Positions 7,941 through 15,209 of a stretch of 27,864 nt of DNA are shown here, piece after piece (the stretch's first letter is position 1; the number at the start of each line of letters is the position of its first letter). This stretch comes from Chthonomonas sp. UBA2391. GTDB lineage: Bacteria; Armatimonadota; Fimbriimonadia; Fimbriimonadales; Fimbriimonadaceae. The stretch covers positions 16,981-44,844 of the forward strand of contig DDSL01000006.1 of NCBI GenBank assembly GCA_002343825.1. Direction: 5' to 3'. The notes under the pieces were generated by a model. It made no database searches. It was not told the DNA's origin and saw only the letters and a program-made list of their open reading frames with translations. The position numbers and the translations under genes were made by a program.

Positions 7941-8845
7941 TGGACTTGATGGCACAGATTTCTTGGAGTCACCGCGCCGGAGAAGGCGGCATCTGGACGA
8001 TGATGCTGGTGGGCTTCTTCATTGGAATGGCACTGATGTTCGTCATCAGCCGCGCTCCGACGCGAGCCCGACGCCCGATCGTCGGCGCGTTCACCTTCCT
8101 TTCGGGCCTGTTCTATGTGATGCTCTACCTTTGGCCGACGCCAAAGTCCAAGGGCCAATTCGACATCCCCCAGGGTCCGGTCGAATCGGTAGGCTTCTTC
8201 CTGCAGGACACGGTTCCTGTAGTCAAAGACTTCGCCTCGATTCTTACCGCCTTCTTGCTTGGCCTCGGTGTCTTCTCGCTCTTGCGGATCCACCTCAGCC
8301 GAATCTTCAAGGGACACAAGGATAGGTTCTTCAGCGCGACGCTTCTGGTCTCGATGGTGCTCATGATGATCGTCGGATACGCCCAGTGGTACCAACGTGA
8401 GTTCACTGCGGCGGCCAAGACCACGGACTATGGCAACCCCGATAACTGGACCGGAGCGATGCAGGCCTTCGACTTCCTGTTCGATGGACTACTACAGCAG
8501 ATGGATGCGGCGATGTTCTCGATCATCGCGTTCTTCATTCTCTCGGCTGCTTACCGGGCCTTCCGGATCCGGTCGGTCGAAGCCACGATCATGCTGGGGA
8601 CGGCTCTGATCCTGATGTTGAGCCTGATGGGCCTGGTTGATTACCTCAGCACCACGGCGGTCGCGAGTCTGGGCGGAGACCAAAACGTCCTGCAAAACTT
8701 CACCTTGAAGTCCGTTTCGGACTGGATCAAGAACAACCTCCAAAGTCCTAGTCTTCGGGCAATGGAGTTCGGCGTGGGCCTCGGTGCCCTCGCCATGGGC
8801 CTGCGGCTCTGGCTGAACCTGGAGCGCGGCGGGGTGGGAGGATAA
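7940..8845 (+). CDS. Polytopic membrane protein of the DUF6754 cassette
   Basis: A 301-residue protein with about seven predicted membrane helices, near residues 18-37, 47-65, 98-119, 131-151, 192-208, 216-236 and 275-295. A polar loop at 66-97 and another at 152-190 separate them. No transporter or enzyme signature is recognisable. The ATG shares one base with the preceding TGA, with GGAGG upstream, and the following gene starts 4 bases after its stop, so it belongs firmly to the cassette. Possible roles are a membrane scaffold or channel for the neighbouring alpha/beta domains; the sequence does not decide. Confidence 0.82.
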   Translation: MDLMAQISWSHRAGEGGIWTMMLVGFFIGMALMFVISRAPTRARRPIVGAFTFLSGLFYVMLYLWPTPKSKGQFDIPQGPVESVGFFLQDTVPVVKDFASILTAFLLGLGVFSLLRIHLSRIFKGHKDRFFSATLLVSMVLMMIVGYAQWYQREFTAAAKTTDYGNPDNWTGAMQAFDFLFDGLLQQMDAAMFSIIAFFILSAAYRAFRIRSVEATIMLGTALILMLSLMGLVDYLSTTAVASLGGDQNVLQNFTLKSVSDWIKNNLQSPSLRAMEFGVGLGALAMGLRLWLNLERGGVGG

Positions 8846-8849
8846 TCCG

Positions 8850-9809
8850 ATGAGCTTAGCCCAACGCCTTTCCAGCATCAACAGCCAATTCTTGTACTTG
8901 GCGTTGATCGTTGTCACGACGATCTTCCTGTTCCCGCAGATCAAGATTCCGAACAAGCCCGATCAGGCGGCGATCGACCTCTACGTGGCGGTCTCCCAGA
9001 TCCCGGCCGATAAGCCGTTGCTCATCCAGAGCGACTGGACGAACTCCAGCCGAGGTGAGAGCTCTGGCCAATTCGAGGCACTGATGCGGATCCTCATGCG
9101 CCGGGGGCAAAAGTTCGTCCTGTATAGCGTCGGTGATCCCCAGGCTCCCCAGGTGGCCCGGAACGTCATCGCAATCATCAACAAAGAGAGAGTCGATGCC
9201 GGTCAGCAGCCGTATCTCCCTCTGCGTGACTACGTCGATGTCGGCTTCTTGCCCAATGCCGAAGGGGTGGGTCAGGCCATGAAGGCCAACATCCGCCGAG
9301 CCTTTGGCGACAAGACCAACCGCGGGGCCGATGGTCAAGAGCGGACGATCTGGTCGACGCCGTGGCTTGCCCAGAGCAAATCGGTCAAGGACTTTGGGAT
9401 GCTCATTAACATCACCGCCAGCAGCACGATCGACGTCTTGATCGAGCGGCTGGGTGGTGAAGTTCCTCTCGGCCTGCTATGCACCGGGGTTATCGGTCCC
9501 CAGATGATTCCGTTCTATAACGGTAAACAACTAGTCGGGCTCAGCATCGGACTCAAGGGGGTCTACGACCTTGAGTGGATGATGGAGCACGGCGTCCGCG
9601 GGGCCCAGACTCGGGAGGTCGCCGGACCAGACGAAGTGGTCAGCGCCAACCATCCGGACATCAAGATTCCCAAGCTGGAGGGCAAGAACCTTGACCGGGG
9701 AAGTAAGTACTACCTGTCGCTCCATGCGGCTCTGGCGCTCATGATTATCTGTGTGATCCTCGGCAACCTGACCCTCATCGGGGCTCGACTAAAGGGGAGG
9801 AAGGCCTAA
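8850..9809 (+). CDS. Bitopic protein with large alpha/beta domain between two membrane helices
   Basis: A 319-residue protein with an N-terminal membrane helix (about 15-31, LYLALIVVTTIFLF) and a C-terminal one (about 292-313). The 260 residues between them are soluble and alternate strands with helices (KPLLIQSDW, a helix, KFVLYSVGD, a helix, YVDVGFLP, a helix, later MLINITASS and VPLGLLCTG). With two helices both ends lie on the same side; charge placement (a Lys/Arg-rich C-terminal end) suggests the domain faces out of the cytoplasm. The ribosome-binding site is GGGAGGATAATCCG before the ATG. I recognise no family. A ligand-binding or assembly role within the cassette is inference. Confidence 0.82.
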   Translation: MSLAQRLSSINSQFLYLALIVVTTIFLFPQIKIPNKPDQAAIDLYVAVSQIPADKPLLIQSDWTNSSRGESSGQFEALMRILMRRGQKFVLYSVGDPQAPQVARNVIAIINKERVDAGQQPYLPLRDYVDVGFLPNAEGVGQAMKANIRRAFGDKTNRGADGQERTIWSTPWLAQSKSVKDFGMLINITASSTIDVLIERLGGEVPLGLLCTGVIGPQMIPFYNGKQLVGLSIGLKGVYDLEWMMEHGVRGAQTREVAGPDEVVSANHPDIKIPKLEGKNLDRGSKYYLSLHAALALMIICVILGNLTLIGARLKGRKA

Positions 9810-9811
9810 CC

Positions 9812-10546
9812 ATGGACGGTTACACTAAGCTGAAACTCGCGGCTGGAGTCCTCGCCACCGTTGGCCTCTATAGCGTCCTCTACCGAGAGAATAAGTTCTA
9901 TCGGTTCGTTGAGCACGTCTTCTTGGGACTTGCCGCCGGCTTTACGGTCTTTGCCGTGTGGGCCGAGACGCTCAAGGTCCAATGGTGGGACAAGATGACG
10001 GGTTCGCAGGGCGAGGCCGGATCACCAGGGACGCCCGGATTCTGGGCCTACATTCTGCTCTTGCCGATTGGGCTGATGGGCTACATGGTCTTCAGCAAAA
10101 AGCACAATTGGATGAGCCGGATTCCGATCGGGGTCATCCTTGGCTTCTGGTCGGGTCAGCAGATCCAGATCTTCTGGAACAAGTGGGGCCCCCAGCTCAA
10201 TGACTCGATGAAGCCGATCATCCCGACCAACTGGTCGCTGTTCCGGCCCGATATGAGCCAGATGACCCCCGAGGCGGCGGCGGTCGTTCAGAACGACATC
10301 TACCTTTCTCAGGCGATCAACAACCTCATCTTCACCTTCACGATCCTTGCAGTTCTGAGCTACTTCTTCTTTAGCTTCGATCTGAAGAGCAAGTTCATGC
10401 AGACCATGAACAAATCGGGGCGATGGCTCCTGATGGTGGGTCTCGGCGCGATCTTCGGTTCGACCGTCATGGCTCGGTTTGCCCTCGTGATCGACCGGAT
10501 GTTCTTCATCTTTGTGGAGTTCTTGCAGCGAGCTCTCTTTGCTTGA
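9812..10546 (+). CDS. Polytopic membrane protein ending the DUF6754 cassette
   Basis: A 244-residue protein with about six hydrophobic helices (near 8-24, 33-52, 77-94, 104-122, 171-190 and 204-235). A Gly/Pro/Ser-rich loop lies at 62-76 and a large polar loop at 123-170. It starts 2 bases after the preceding stop with GGGGAGGAAGG upstream. No known transporter motif is visible. It is the last gene of the unknown cassette; recO follows 18 bases later with no evident terminator, so recO may be co-transcribed. Confidence 0.8.
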   Translation: MDGYTKLKLAAGVLATVGLYSVLYRENKFYRFVEHVFLGLAAGFTVFAVWAETLKVQWWDKMTGSQGEAGSPGTPGFWAYILLLPIGLMGYMVFSKKHNWMSRIPIGVILGFWSGQQIQIFWNKWGPQLNDSMKPIIPTNWSLFRPDMSQMTPEAAAVVQNDIYLSQAINNLIFTFTILAVLSYFFFSFDLKSKFMQTMNKSGRWLLMVGLGAIFGSTVMARFALVIDRMFFIFVEFLQRALFA

Positions 10547-10564
10547 CCCTAGGTCCCGGCGGCT

Positions 10565-11311
10565 ATGGCCGAGATAACGGTCGAAGGACTCGTACTGGCG
10601 CGGTTCGATTCAGGTGAATCGGACCGCCGCCTCGTTTTACTTAGCCCCGAATTCGGAAAGATCGACGCGATCGCCAAGGGGGCCCGTAAGGGTGGCAGTC
10701 GATTGGCCGGGAGTAGCGAGCCACTCGTCTGGGCGACTTTTCACCTGGCCGAAGGACGTGCCCGGCGATTTGTCTCCCAGGTCCAACCCAAAAGTAGCTT
10801 TCCTGGCCTGAGGGCAGATTACGAGCGCTTACAGTGTGGCCTGGCCCTCACCCAATTCGTAGCCGCGATCAGTGAGGATCCGGCGATGGCGCCCGAGGTC
10901 TTTGGTTTCACCCTCCAGGCGCTCCACCGGCTTGAGGTTCATCCGCTGCCGGTTCTGGCCTTGATGTGGGCTTGCCTACAACTCCTCGAGCTGGAAGGAG
11001 TTGCGCCGATCCTCGACCGGTGTGTCGATACCGACGAACCGCTAGAGCTTGATCCCTGCATCGTTTCCCCCACGGCCGGGGGCTTGGTCAGCGCGGGCAC
11101 AGCGGGGAAGTACGCGGATAGCTTTTCGGCCCCGGCCTTTGCCTGCTTGGGCCTGGCGCGTCTGGCGGAACAGGCCGAACCTCCCGCCAAGATGAAGCTC
11201 CTGGAACCCAGTTTCCGGGTGCTCCACCGGGTACTCGAACACCAAGCCCACCGTTCGCTCCCGGCATTTGCGGCCGTGGGTCACCAGTTGATCGAAGGCT
11301 CGGGCGAGTAG
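10565..11311 (+). CDS. recO: DNA repair protein RecO
   Basis: RecO loads RecA onto SSB-covered single-stranded DNA together with RecR. The 248-residue protein has the OB-fold N-terminal domain (VEGLVLARFDSGESDRRLVL, LLSPEFGKIDAIAKGARK) and the helical C-terminal domain ending in RVLHRVLEHQ. The region that forms a four-cysteine zinc finger in many RecO proteins keeps only two cysteines here (in LDRCVDT and LDPCIVS), so zinc binding is probably lost. The last 31 bases overlap the convergent zinc-ribbon gene. Length is normal and the identification is good though RecO is poorly conserved. Confidence 0.9.
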   Translation: MAEITVEGLVLARFDSGESDRRLVLLSPEFGKIDAIAKGARKGGSRLAGSSEPLVWATFHLAEGRARRFVSQVQPKSSFPGLRADYERLQCGLALTQFVAAISEDPAMAPEVFGFTLQALHRLEVHPLPVLALMWACLQLLELEGVAPILDRCVDTDEPLELDPCIVSPTAGGLVSAGTAGKYADSFSAPAFACLGLARLAEQAEPPAKMKLLEPSFRVLHRVLEHQAHRSLPAFAAVGHQLIEGSGE

Positions 11312-12441
11312 GCTGGATCGGTCGAGAACTCGACGCTTGAGCTCGAGCTGGGCTGGTTCTTCTGATAGACATAGAAGATCCCACCGGCGATGAGGAGTCC
11401 GAGGAGCACGGCGAAGAAGACCTTCCAAAAGCTGATCGGCGCCGACCCTTGAATCTCGCCGGTGCGTCCGTTGACCAGAAACGCGTGGCTCTTCTGCTTA
11501 TATCGATACGATCCGGCGTACATGGGGAGCAAGACATGCTTGAACGTGTTGTTCTGGTAGTCGGTGTTCTTGCTGGTGATGCGCTGCTCGTCGCCGCCGA
11601 TGTCGGCCCGGATCGCCCTATCGATCGCCGGTTGCATCTTGTCCCGACCCCGAACCCATCCGCTCGGCAGGTCGATGTCGTAGAGTTGAGTCTGAAATCC
11701 GGCCAGATATTCCCGTTGATAAGGTTGGACCTGGCCGAGGTCCCACTCTTCTAGCCGCTCGGCATACTCCTGAGGGACGGCGGTGCTGGCGAGAACCAGA
11801 ACATCATCAAAGGGGACAAAGACCACACCCGCGGCGGGGTACCAACGGGTCTTTCGCACGGTCCGGGTTTGGGCCGTCCGCTGCCCGTTGACGGTCGTGT
11901 AGTAGGTCTCGGTTTCGTAGTAATGGATCCCCCGCATCCCGGTGTACTGGGTGGTTGTTTGGCTATCGAAGGTCCAGTAGGGGATGTACATCCCTTTGAG
12001 CTGGCCCTCCTTGAGAGCGAGCTTTTTGAGATCATTGGGGGCCCAGAACCGCGAGCCAAGCCACTGACCCAGAGCATGGCGCGCCCTGGCGGCCGTGACC
12101 AGGAAGGGAAGGAGTGAATTGGGAGGAATGCGCTCGCCTCTTGTCGAGTCGAAGACGACCTCGGACCCGCAATAGGGACAAGCGAGGTTGGCCCGAGTGG
12201 AGGGAACGGTGAAGTGAGCCGCGCACTTGGAACAATGAACGGTGTCCTCTTCGACGGCTTGCTCACGAAGCCGCCCCGATTCAAAGTAGGCCTCAAGAGG
12301 TAATTCCCCGATGACCGGGCCCGTCGGGGCGATGTCTTGCTCTCTTCCGCAGTGGGGACACACCATGTGGGTCTGGCCCGGCTGGTAATTGAGCTGGGCC
12401 CCACAACTGACGCAAGGGAACTGCTGGATGAGGGCAGACAA
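11281..12441 (-). CDS. Double zinc-ribbon membrane protein (YdjG-like)
   Basis: A 386-residue protein with four CxxC pairs at residues 10/13, 28/31, 70/73 and 88/91, forming two zinc ribbons. A long soluble middle follows, containing GMYIPYWTFDSQTTTQY and repeated YYT/RTV segments. One membrane helix lies near 337-359 and a Ser-rich tail ends the protein. B. subtilis YdjG, which acts with the SPFH protein YdjI in recruiting PspA to the stressed membrane, has the same architecture as far as I recall. Homologues are sometimes misnamed primosomal protein N'. It follows the SPFH gene by 3 bases, supporting that link. No PspA gene is in the window. Confidence 0.85.
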   Translation of the reverse strand: MSALIQQFPCVSCGAQLNYQPGQTHMVCPHCGREQDIAPTGPVIGELPLEAYFESGRLREQAVEEDTVHCSKCAAHFTVPSTRANLACPYCGSEVVFDSTRGERIPPNSLLPFLVTAARARHALGQWLGSRFWAPNDLKKLALKEGQLKGMYIPYWTFDSQTTTQYTGMRGIHYYETETYYTTVNGQRTAQTRTVRKTRWYPAAGVVFVPFDDVLVLASTAVPQEYAERLEEWDLGQVQPYQREYLAGFQTQLYDIDLPSGWVRGRDKMQPAIDRAIRADIGGDEQRITSKNTDYQNNTFKHVLLPMYAGSYRYKQKSHAFLVNGRTGEIQGSAPISFWKVFFAVLLGLLIAGGIFYVYQKNQPSSSSSVEFSTDPAYSPEPSINW

Positions 12442-12444
12442 CTT

Positions 12445-13518
12445 TTAGGCACCCGGGATGGGCGGAGGAACCGAGCCAAGCAGATCACGGAGGGCGGCAA
12501 TCTCTTGGGCCGAAACCCAATTGGCCATCCCGGTAGTCCAAGCCAGGGTTTCGGCCGTGAGTTGGGTTCCCACCATTCCACGGAGAGTGGCAAGATCAAA
12601 GGGCCCGGCCTGTTGGCCGTTCAGAACCAGGTGAAACTGCACCGAGGGTGGAGCGGCCGGGGGTGTCGCGGATTGCTGCTGCATCATCTGGCCCATTGCG
12701 GCTCCCATTCCCATCCCGATTCCTGCGGCCCCGAGTCCGCCGGGATTCTCGGCCGCTTTTTCCATCGCGTTGGCGGCCTGAAATTGGGTGTAGTTTTGGA
12801 GGTTCCCGACGGCTCCCATGCTGGAGCGCTTGTCGATGGCTTGCTCCACCTCTTCGGGCAAGCTGACGTTTTCGATCCGGAAGTCCGAGATCTCCAAGCC
12901 AATTTCTTCAAGCTGGGCAGCAAATCCGGACTGGATTTGGCCCCCGAGCTCGCTATAGCGAGCCGCGAGATCGATGATGGGGATTCCTGCCTTGGCGACA
13001 CCTTCGCTGAATTCCGAGACGATTTGGTTGCGGATGTGGGTTTGGACCTCTTCGACGGTGAACTGCCAATCCGTCCCGGCGATCTCCTTCAGGAACTTTC
13101 CGGCGTCGCTCACCCGGACGGAATAGGTGCCAAACGCCCGGACTCGGACCATTCCGAAGTCGGCATCTCGCATCATCACCGGGTTCATCGTCCCCCATTT
13201 CAGATTCGTGAATCGCTTGGTGTTGACGAAGTAGACCTCGGCCTTGAACGGACTATTGAATCCGTACTTCCATCCCTGCAGAGTGCTGAGGACGGGCAAG
13301 TTCTTGGTCTCAAGTTCGTATCGGCCCGGCTCGAAGGTATCGGCGATCGAACCCTCGGAGACAAAGACCGCCACCTGCGACTCTCGAACCGTGAGTTGCG
13401 CTCCATTCTTGATCTCATTGCCGTGTCGCTCAAAGCGATAAACCATCGTGTCCTGGGTGTCGTCCAGCCACTCGATGATGTCGATGAATTCGCCGCGGAT
13501 CTTGTCCCAAATGCCCAT
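12445..13518 (-). CDS. SPFH-domain protein with C-terminal GYF_2 domain (YdjI-like)
   Basis: A 357-residue protein. ATG 13518 has GAGGT six bases upstream and begins MGIWDKIRGEFIDIIEW, typical of the YdjI branch of the SPFH (stomatin/flotillin) family, sometimes called virion-core-like proteins. The SPFH region covers about 30-245. A Gly/Met/Gln-rich linker follows at about 265-290. The last 65 residues read as GYF_2 (GQQAGPFDLATLRGMV, then TLAWTTGMANWVSA), a peptide-binding fold. It has no N-terminal membrane helix and probably relies on the adjacent zinc-ribbon protein for membrane attachment. The open frame extends far upstream, antisense to the solute-binding gene, but only this part is real. 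Confidence 0.9.
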   Translation of the reverse strand: MGIWDKIRGEFIDIIEWLDDTQDTMVYRFERHGNEIKNGAQLTVRESQVAVFVSEGSIADTFEPGRYELETKNLPVLSTLQGWKYGFNSPFKAEVYFVNTKRFTNLKWGTMNPVMMRDADFGMVRVRAFGTYSVRVSDAGKFLKEIAGTDWQFTVEEVQTHIRNQIVSEFSEGVAKAGIPIIDLAARYSELGGQIQSGFAAQLEEIGLEISDFRIENVSLPEEVEQAIDKRSSMGAVGNLQNYTQFQAANAMEKAAENPGGLGAAGIGMGMGAAMGQMMQQQSATPPAAPPSVQFHLVLNGQQAGPFDLATLRGMVGTQLTAETLAWTTGMANWVSAQEIAALRDLLGSVPPPIPGA

Positions 13519-13537
13519 TCTTTGACCTCTGCCGTGA

Positions 13538-13543
13538 AGTATA
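13538..13543 (-). promoter_or_regulatory. Putative -10 box for SPFH/zinc-ribbon operon
   Basis: TATACT on the minus strand, 19 bases before the ATG, leaving room for a short leader carrying the GAGGT ribosome-binding site. No good -35 is visible at 17 bases. It lies in the 72-base divergent region shared with the solute-binding gene. Confidence 0.45.
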
Positions 13544-13578
13544 CGGCGGTTGGGCCATCCGGTTGCACACCCCGGGGG

Positions 13579-13584
13579 TACCCT
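13579..13584 (+). promoter_or_regulatory. Putative -10 box placing the transcript start at the ATG
   Basis: TACCCT is followed by exactly six bases and then the ATG at 13591. No ribosome-binding site fits between them. If used, transcription would start at or next to the ATG, giving a leaderless mRNA. The box is degenerate, so confidence is limited. Confidence 0.35.
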
Positions 13585-13590
13585 GCGGAA

Positions 13591-15201
13591 ATGCGGTGCT
13601 CCATTGCCCTCGCATTCGTTGCGCTTTTTGCTCTCATCGGTTGCTCTGGCGGAGGGGGTGGTGGCTTTAGCCAGCGCGCCCAACAGGGGAAGGAGAACAC
13701 TTTCCGGTACCCGATTCCGACGAGTCCCACAACATTGGACCCGCATAAGGTGGAAGATGGCGACACCATCGACTTGCTCCAGCAGACCTTCGAAGGCTTG
13801 GTTGGCTGGAATTCCGAGAATCAAGTGGCCCCCAAACTGGCCGAGAAGTGGGAGATCAAGGACAACGGATCGACCTACGTTTTCACCCTCCGAGCGGGCG
13901 TCAAGTTCCACAATGGGCGAGAGCTCACCGCCGACGACGTGAAGTGGAGCTATGAACGGGTGACCAATCCGAAGCTGGCGAGCCCGGTGGCCGCGACTTA
14001 CCTGAGCGATATCGTTGGGGTCAAGGAGAAACTGGCGGGCACTGCGCCAGAGGTCACGGGCATCAAAGTCCTCACTCCTCAAACGGTGGAATTTCGTCTG
14101 ACCCGGCCAGTTGCGTTCTTCTTGGCCAAGTTGACGTATCTCACCGGAGCCATCCTCCCGAAGGAGTCGGTGCCAGCGGATAGCGATATCCGAACGACTG
14201 AACAAATGGTCGGCACGGGGCCTTTCAAGGCAGCTCGGTACACGACCGACCAGCTCTTTGAACTCGAAGCCTACGATGCCTATTGGGGTGGCAAGCCCAA
14301 ACTGGCCCGGATCGAGCGGCCCGTCATCAAGGACGCAGCGACCCGATTGCTCAAGTACAAGAACGGCGAAATCGATCTCATCTCGCTTGAGCGTCCGGAC
14401 GTCGAGCCGTTGCAGCGGGACGAGAAGTTCAAGGACCAGATCCGGTACTTCCCGCGCGCTGCCACGTGGTATGTCGGCTTTGCGCCAAACGCCTATGAGC
14501 CGTTCAAGAACCGTGAGGTCCGCCGGGCCTTTGCGATGGCGATTGACCCCGAGGAGATCGTCCGCGACGTCCTCGGCGGAGTGAACCAAGTGGCTCTGGG
14601 GGTCCTTCCGCCGCAGATTCCGGGATTCCGAGAGAAGCCGAACCATTTACCCTTTGATCCGGCCGAAGCCAAGCGTGTCCTCGCCGCCGCCGGATATCCG
14701 GATGGAAAGGGCTTGCCCCCGCTGCTCATGAACTTCCGCGATGGCCGTCCCGATGTGGAAAAGGTCGCCGTGGCCGTCCAGGCCCAGATCAAGAAGAACC
14801 TCGGGGTCGAGGTGACCCTCGGGAAGATGGAATGGACCGCCTATCTGGCCAAGCGGGACAAGGGTGGACTCCAGATGTTCCACATGCGCTGGGGCGCGGA
14901 CTACCTCGACCCCGAGAACTTCTTGACGCTGCTGCTCACCACGAATGCACCGGAGAACAAGATGGGCTACAGCAATCCGGAGGTCGACCGACTTTGTGCT
15001 GAAGCCGATATCATGCCAGCTGGGCCCGAGCGTGACGCCAAGTACGCTCAAGCCGAGGACTTAATCCTACAGGATGCTCCCTGGCGGCCAATCTACTTCC
15101 AACGCGACGCTGAGCTGATCAGTCCGCGGGTCAAGGGCCTGACCGAAAGCGTCTTTGGGCACTTGCCCCACGTGAATGTCGAGCTCGTCGCTCAACCGTA
15201 G
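13591..15201 (+). CDS. ABC transporter solute-binding lipoprotein, peptide/nickel family
   Basis: A 536-residue lipoprotein. The signal peptide ends in the lipobox LIGC with Cys18 as lipidation site, followed by a Gly run. The mature part is a family-5 solute-binding protein (DppA/OppA-like): TLDPHKVEDGDTIDLLQQTFEGL, FTLRAGVKFHNGRELTADDV, MVGTGPFKAARY, and VRRAFAMAIDPEEIV, all typical. It should capture oligopeptides or similar ligands outside the membrane and pass them to an ABC permease. No permease genes adjoin it; the only related component in the window is an ATPase at 21853-22581. The ATG at 13591 fits the signal peptide; the open frame upstream is antisense to the SPFH gene. An AraC regulator follows after 8 bases. 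Confidence 0.92.
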   Translation: MRCSIALAFVALFALIGCSGGGGGGFSQRAQQGKENTFRYPIPTSPTTLDPHKVEDGDTIDLLQQTFEGLVGWNSENQVAPKLAEKWEIKDNGSTYVFTLRAGVKFHNGRELTADDVKWSYERVTNPKLASPVAATYLSDIVGVKEKLAGTAPEVTGIKVLTPQTVEFRLTRPVAFFLAKLTYLTGAILPKESVPADSDIRTTEQMVGTGPFKAARYTTDQLFELEAYDAYWGGKPKLARIERPVIKDAATRLLKYKNGEIDLISLERPDVEPLQRDEKFKDQIRYFPRAATWYVGFAPNAYEPFKNREVRRAFAMAIDPEEIVRDVLGGVNQVALGVLPPQIPGFREKPNHLPFDPAEAKRVLAAAGYPDGKGLPPLLMNFRDGRPDVEKVAVAVQAQIKKNLGVEVTLGKMEWTAYLAKRDKGGLQMFHMRWGADYLDPENFLTLLLTTNAPENKMGYSNPEVDRLCAEADIMPAGPERDAKYAQAEDLILQDAPWRPIYFQRDAELISPRVKGLTESVFGHLPHVNVELVAQP

Positions 15202-15204
15202 ACT
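15199..15204 (+). promoter_or_regulatory. Putative -10 box overlapping the upstream stop codon
   Basis: TAGACT, whose first three bases are the stop of the solute-binding gene, lies five bases before the AraC ATG at 15210, and no ribosome-binding site is present. It could drive a leaderless transcript or be coincidental. Confidence 0.25.
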
Positions 15205-15209
15205 CTGAC

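Noticed and set aside
7014..7955. 313-codon minus-strand frame opposite the DUF6754-type gene
   Set aside because: The plus frame shows membrane helices, dense family-like motifs and operon spacing; the minus frame is charged shadow sequence.
12337..13590. Plus-strand open frame joined in frame to the solute-binding protein
   Set aside because: It is the complement of the SPFH gene. The lipoprotein signal peptide begins at 13591, so the upstream part cannot be its N-terminus.
13519..14646. Minus-strand open frame extending 376 codons upstream of the SPFH protein, opposite the solute-binding gene
   Set aside because: It lacks family similarity, runs antisense to a well-recognised lipoprotein, and is explained by the stop-poor complement of high-GC coding sequence. 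The SPFH protein has its own ATG and ribosome-binding site at 13518.
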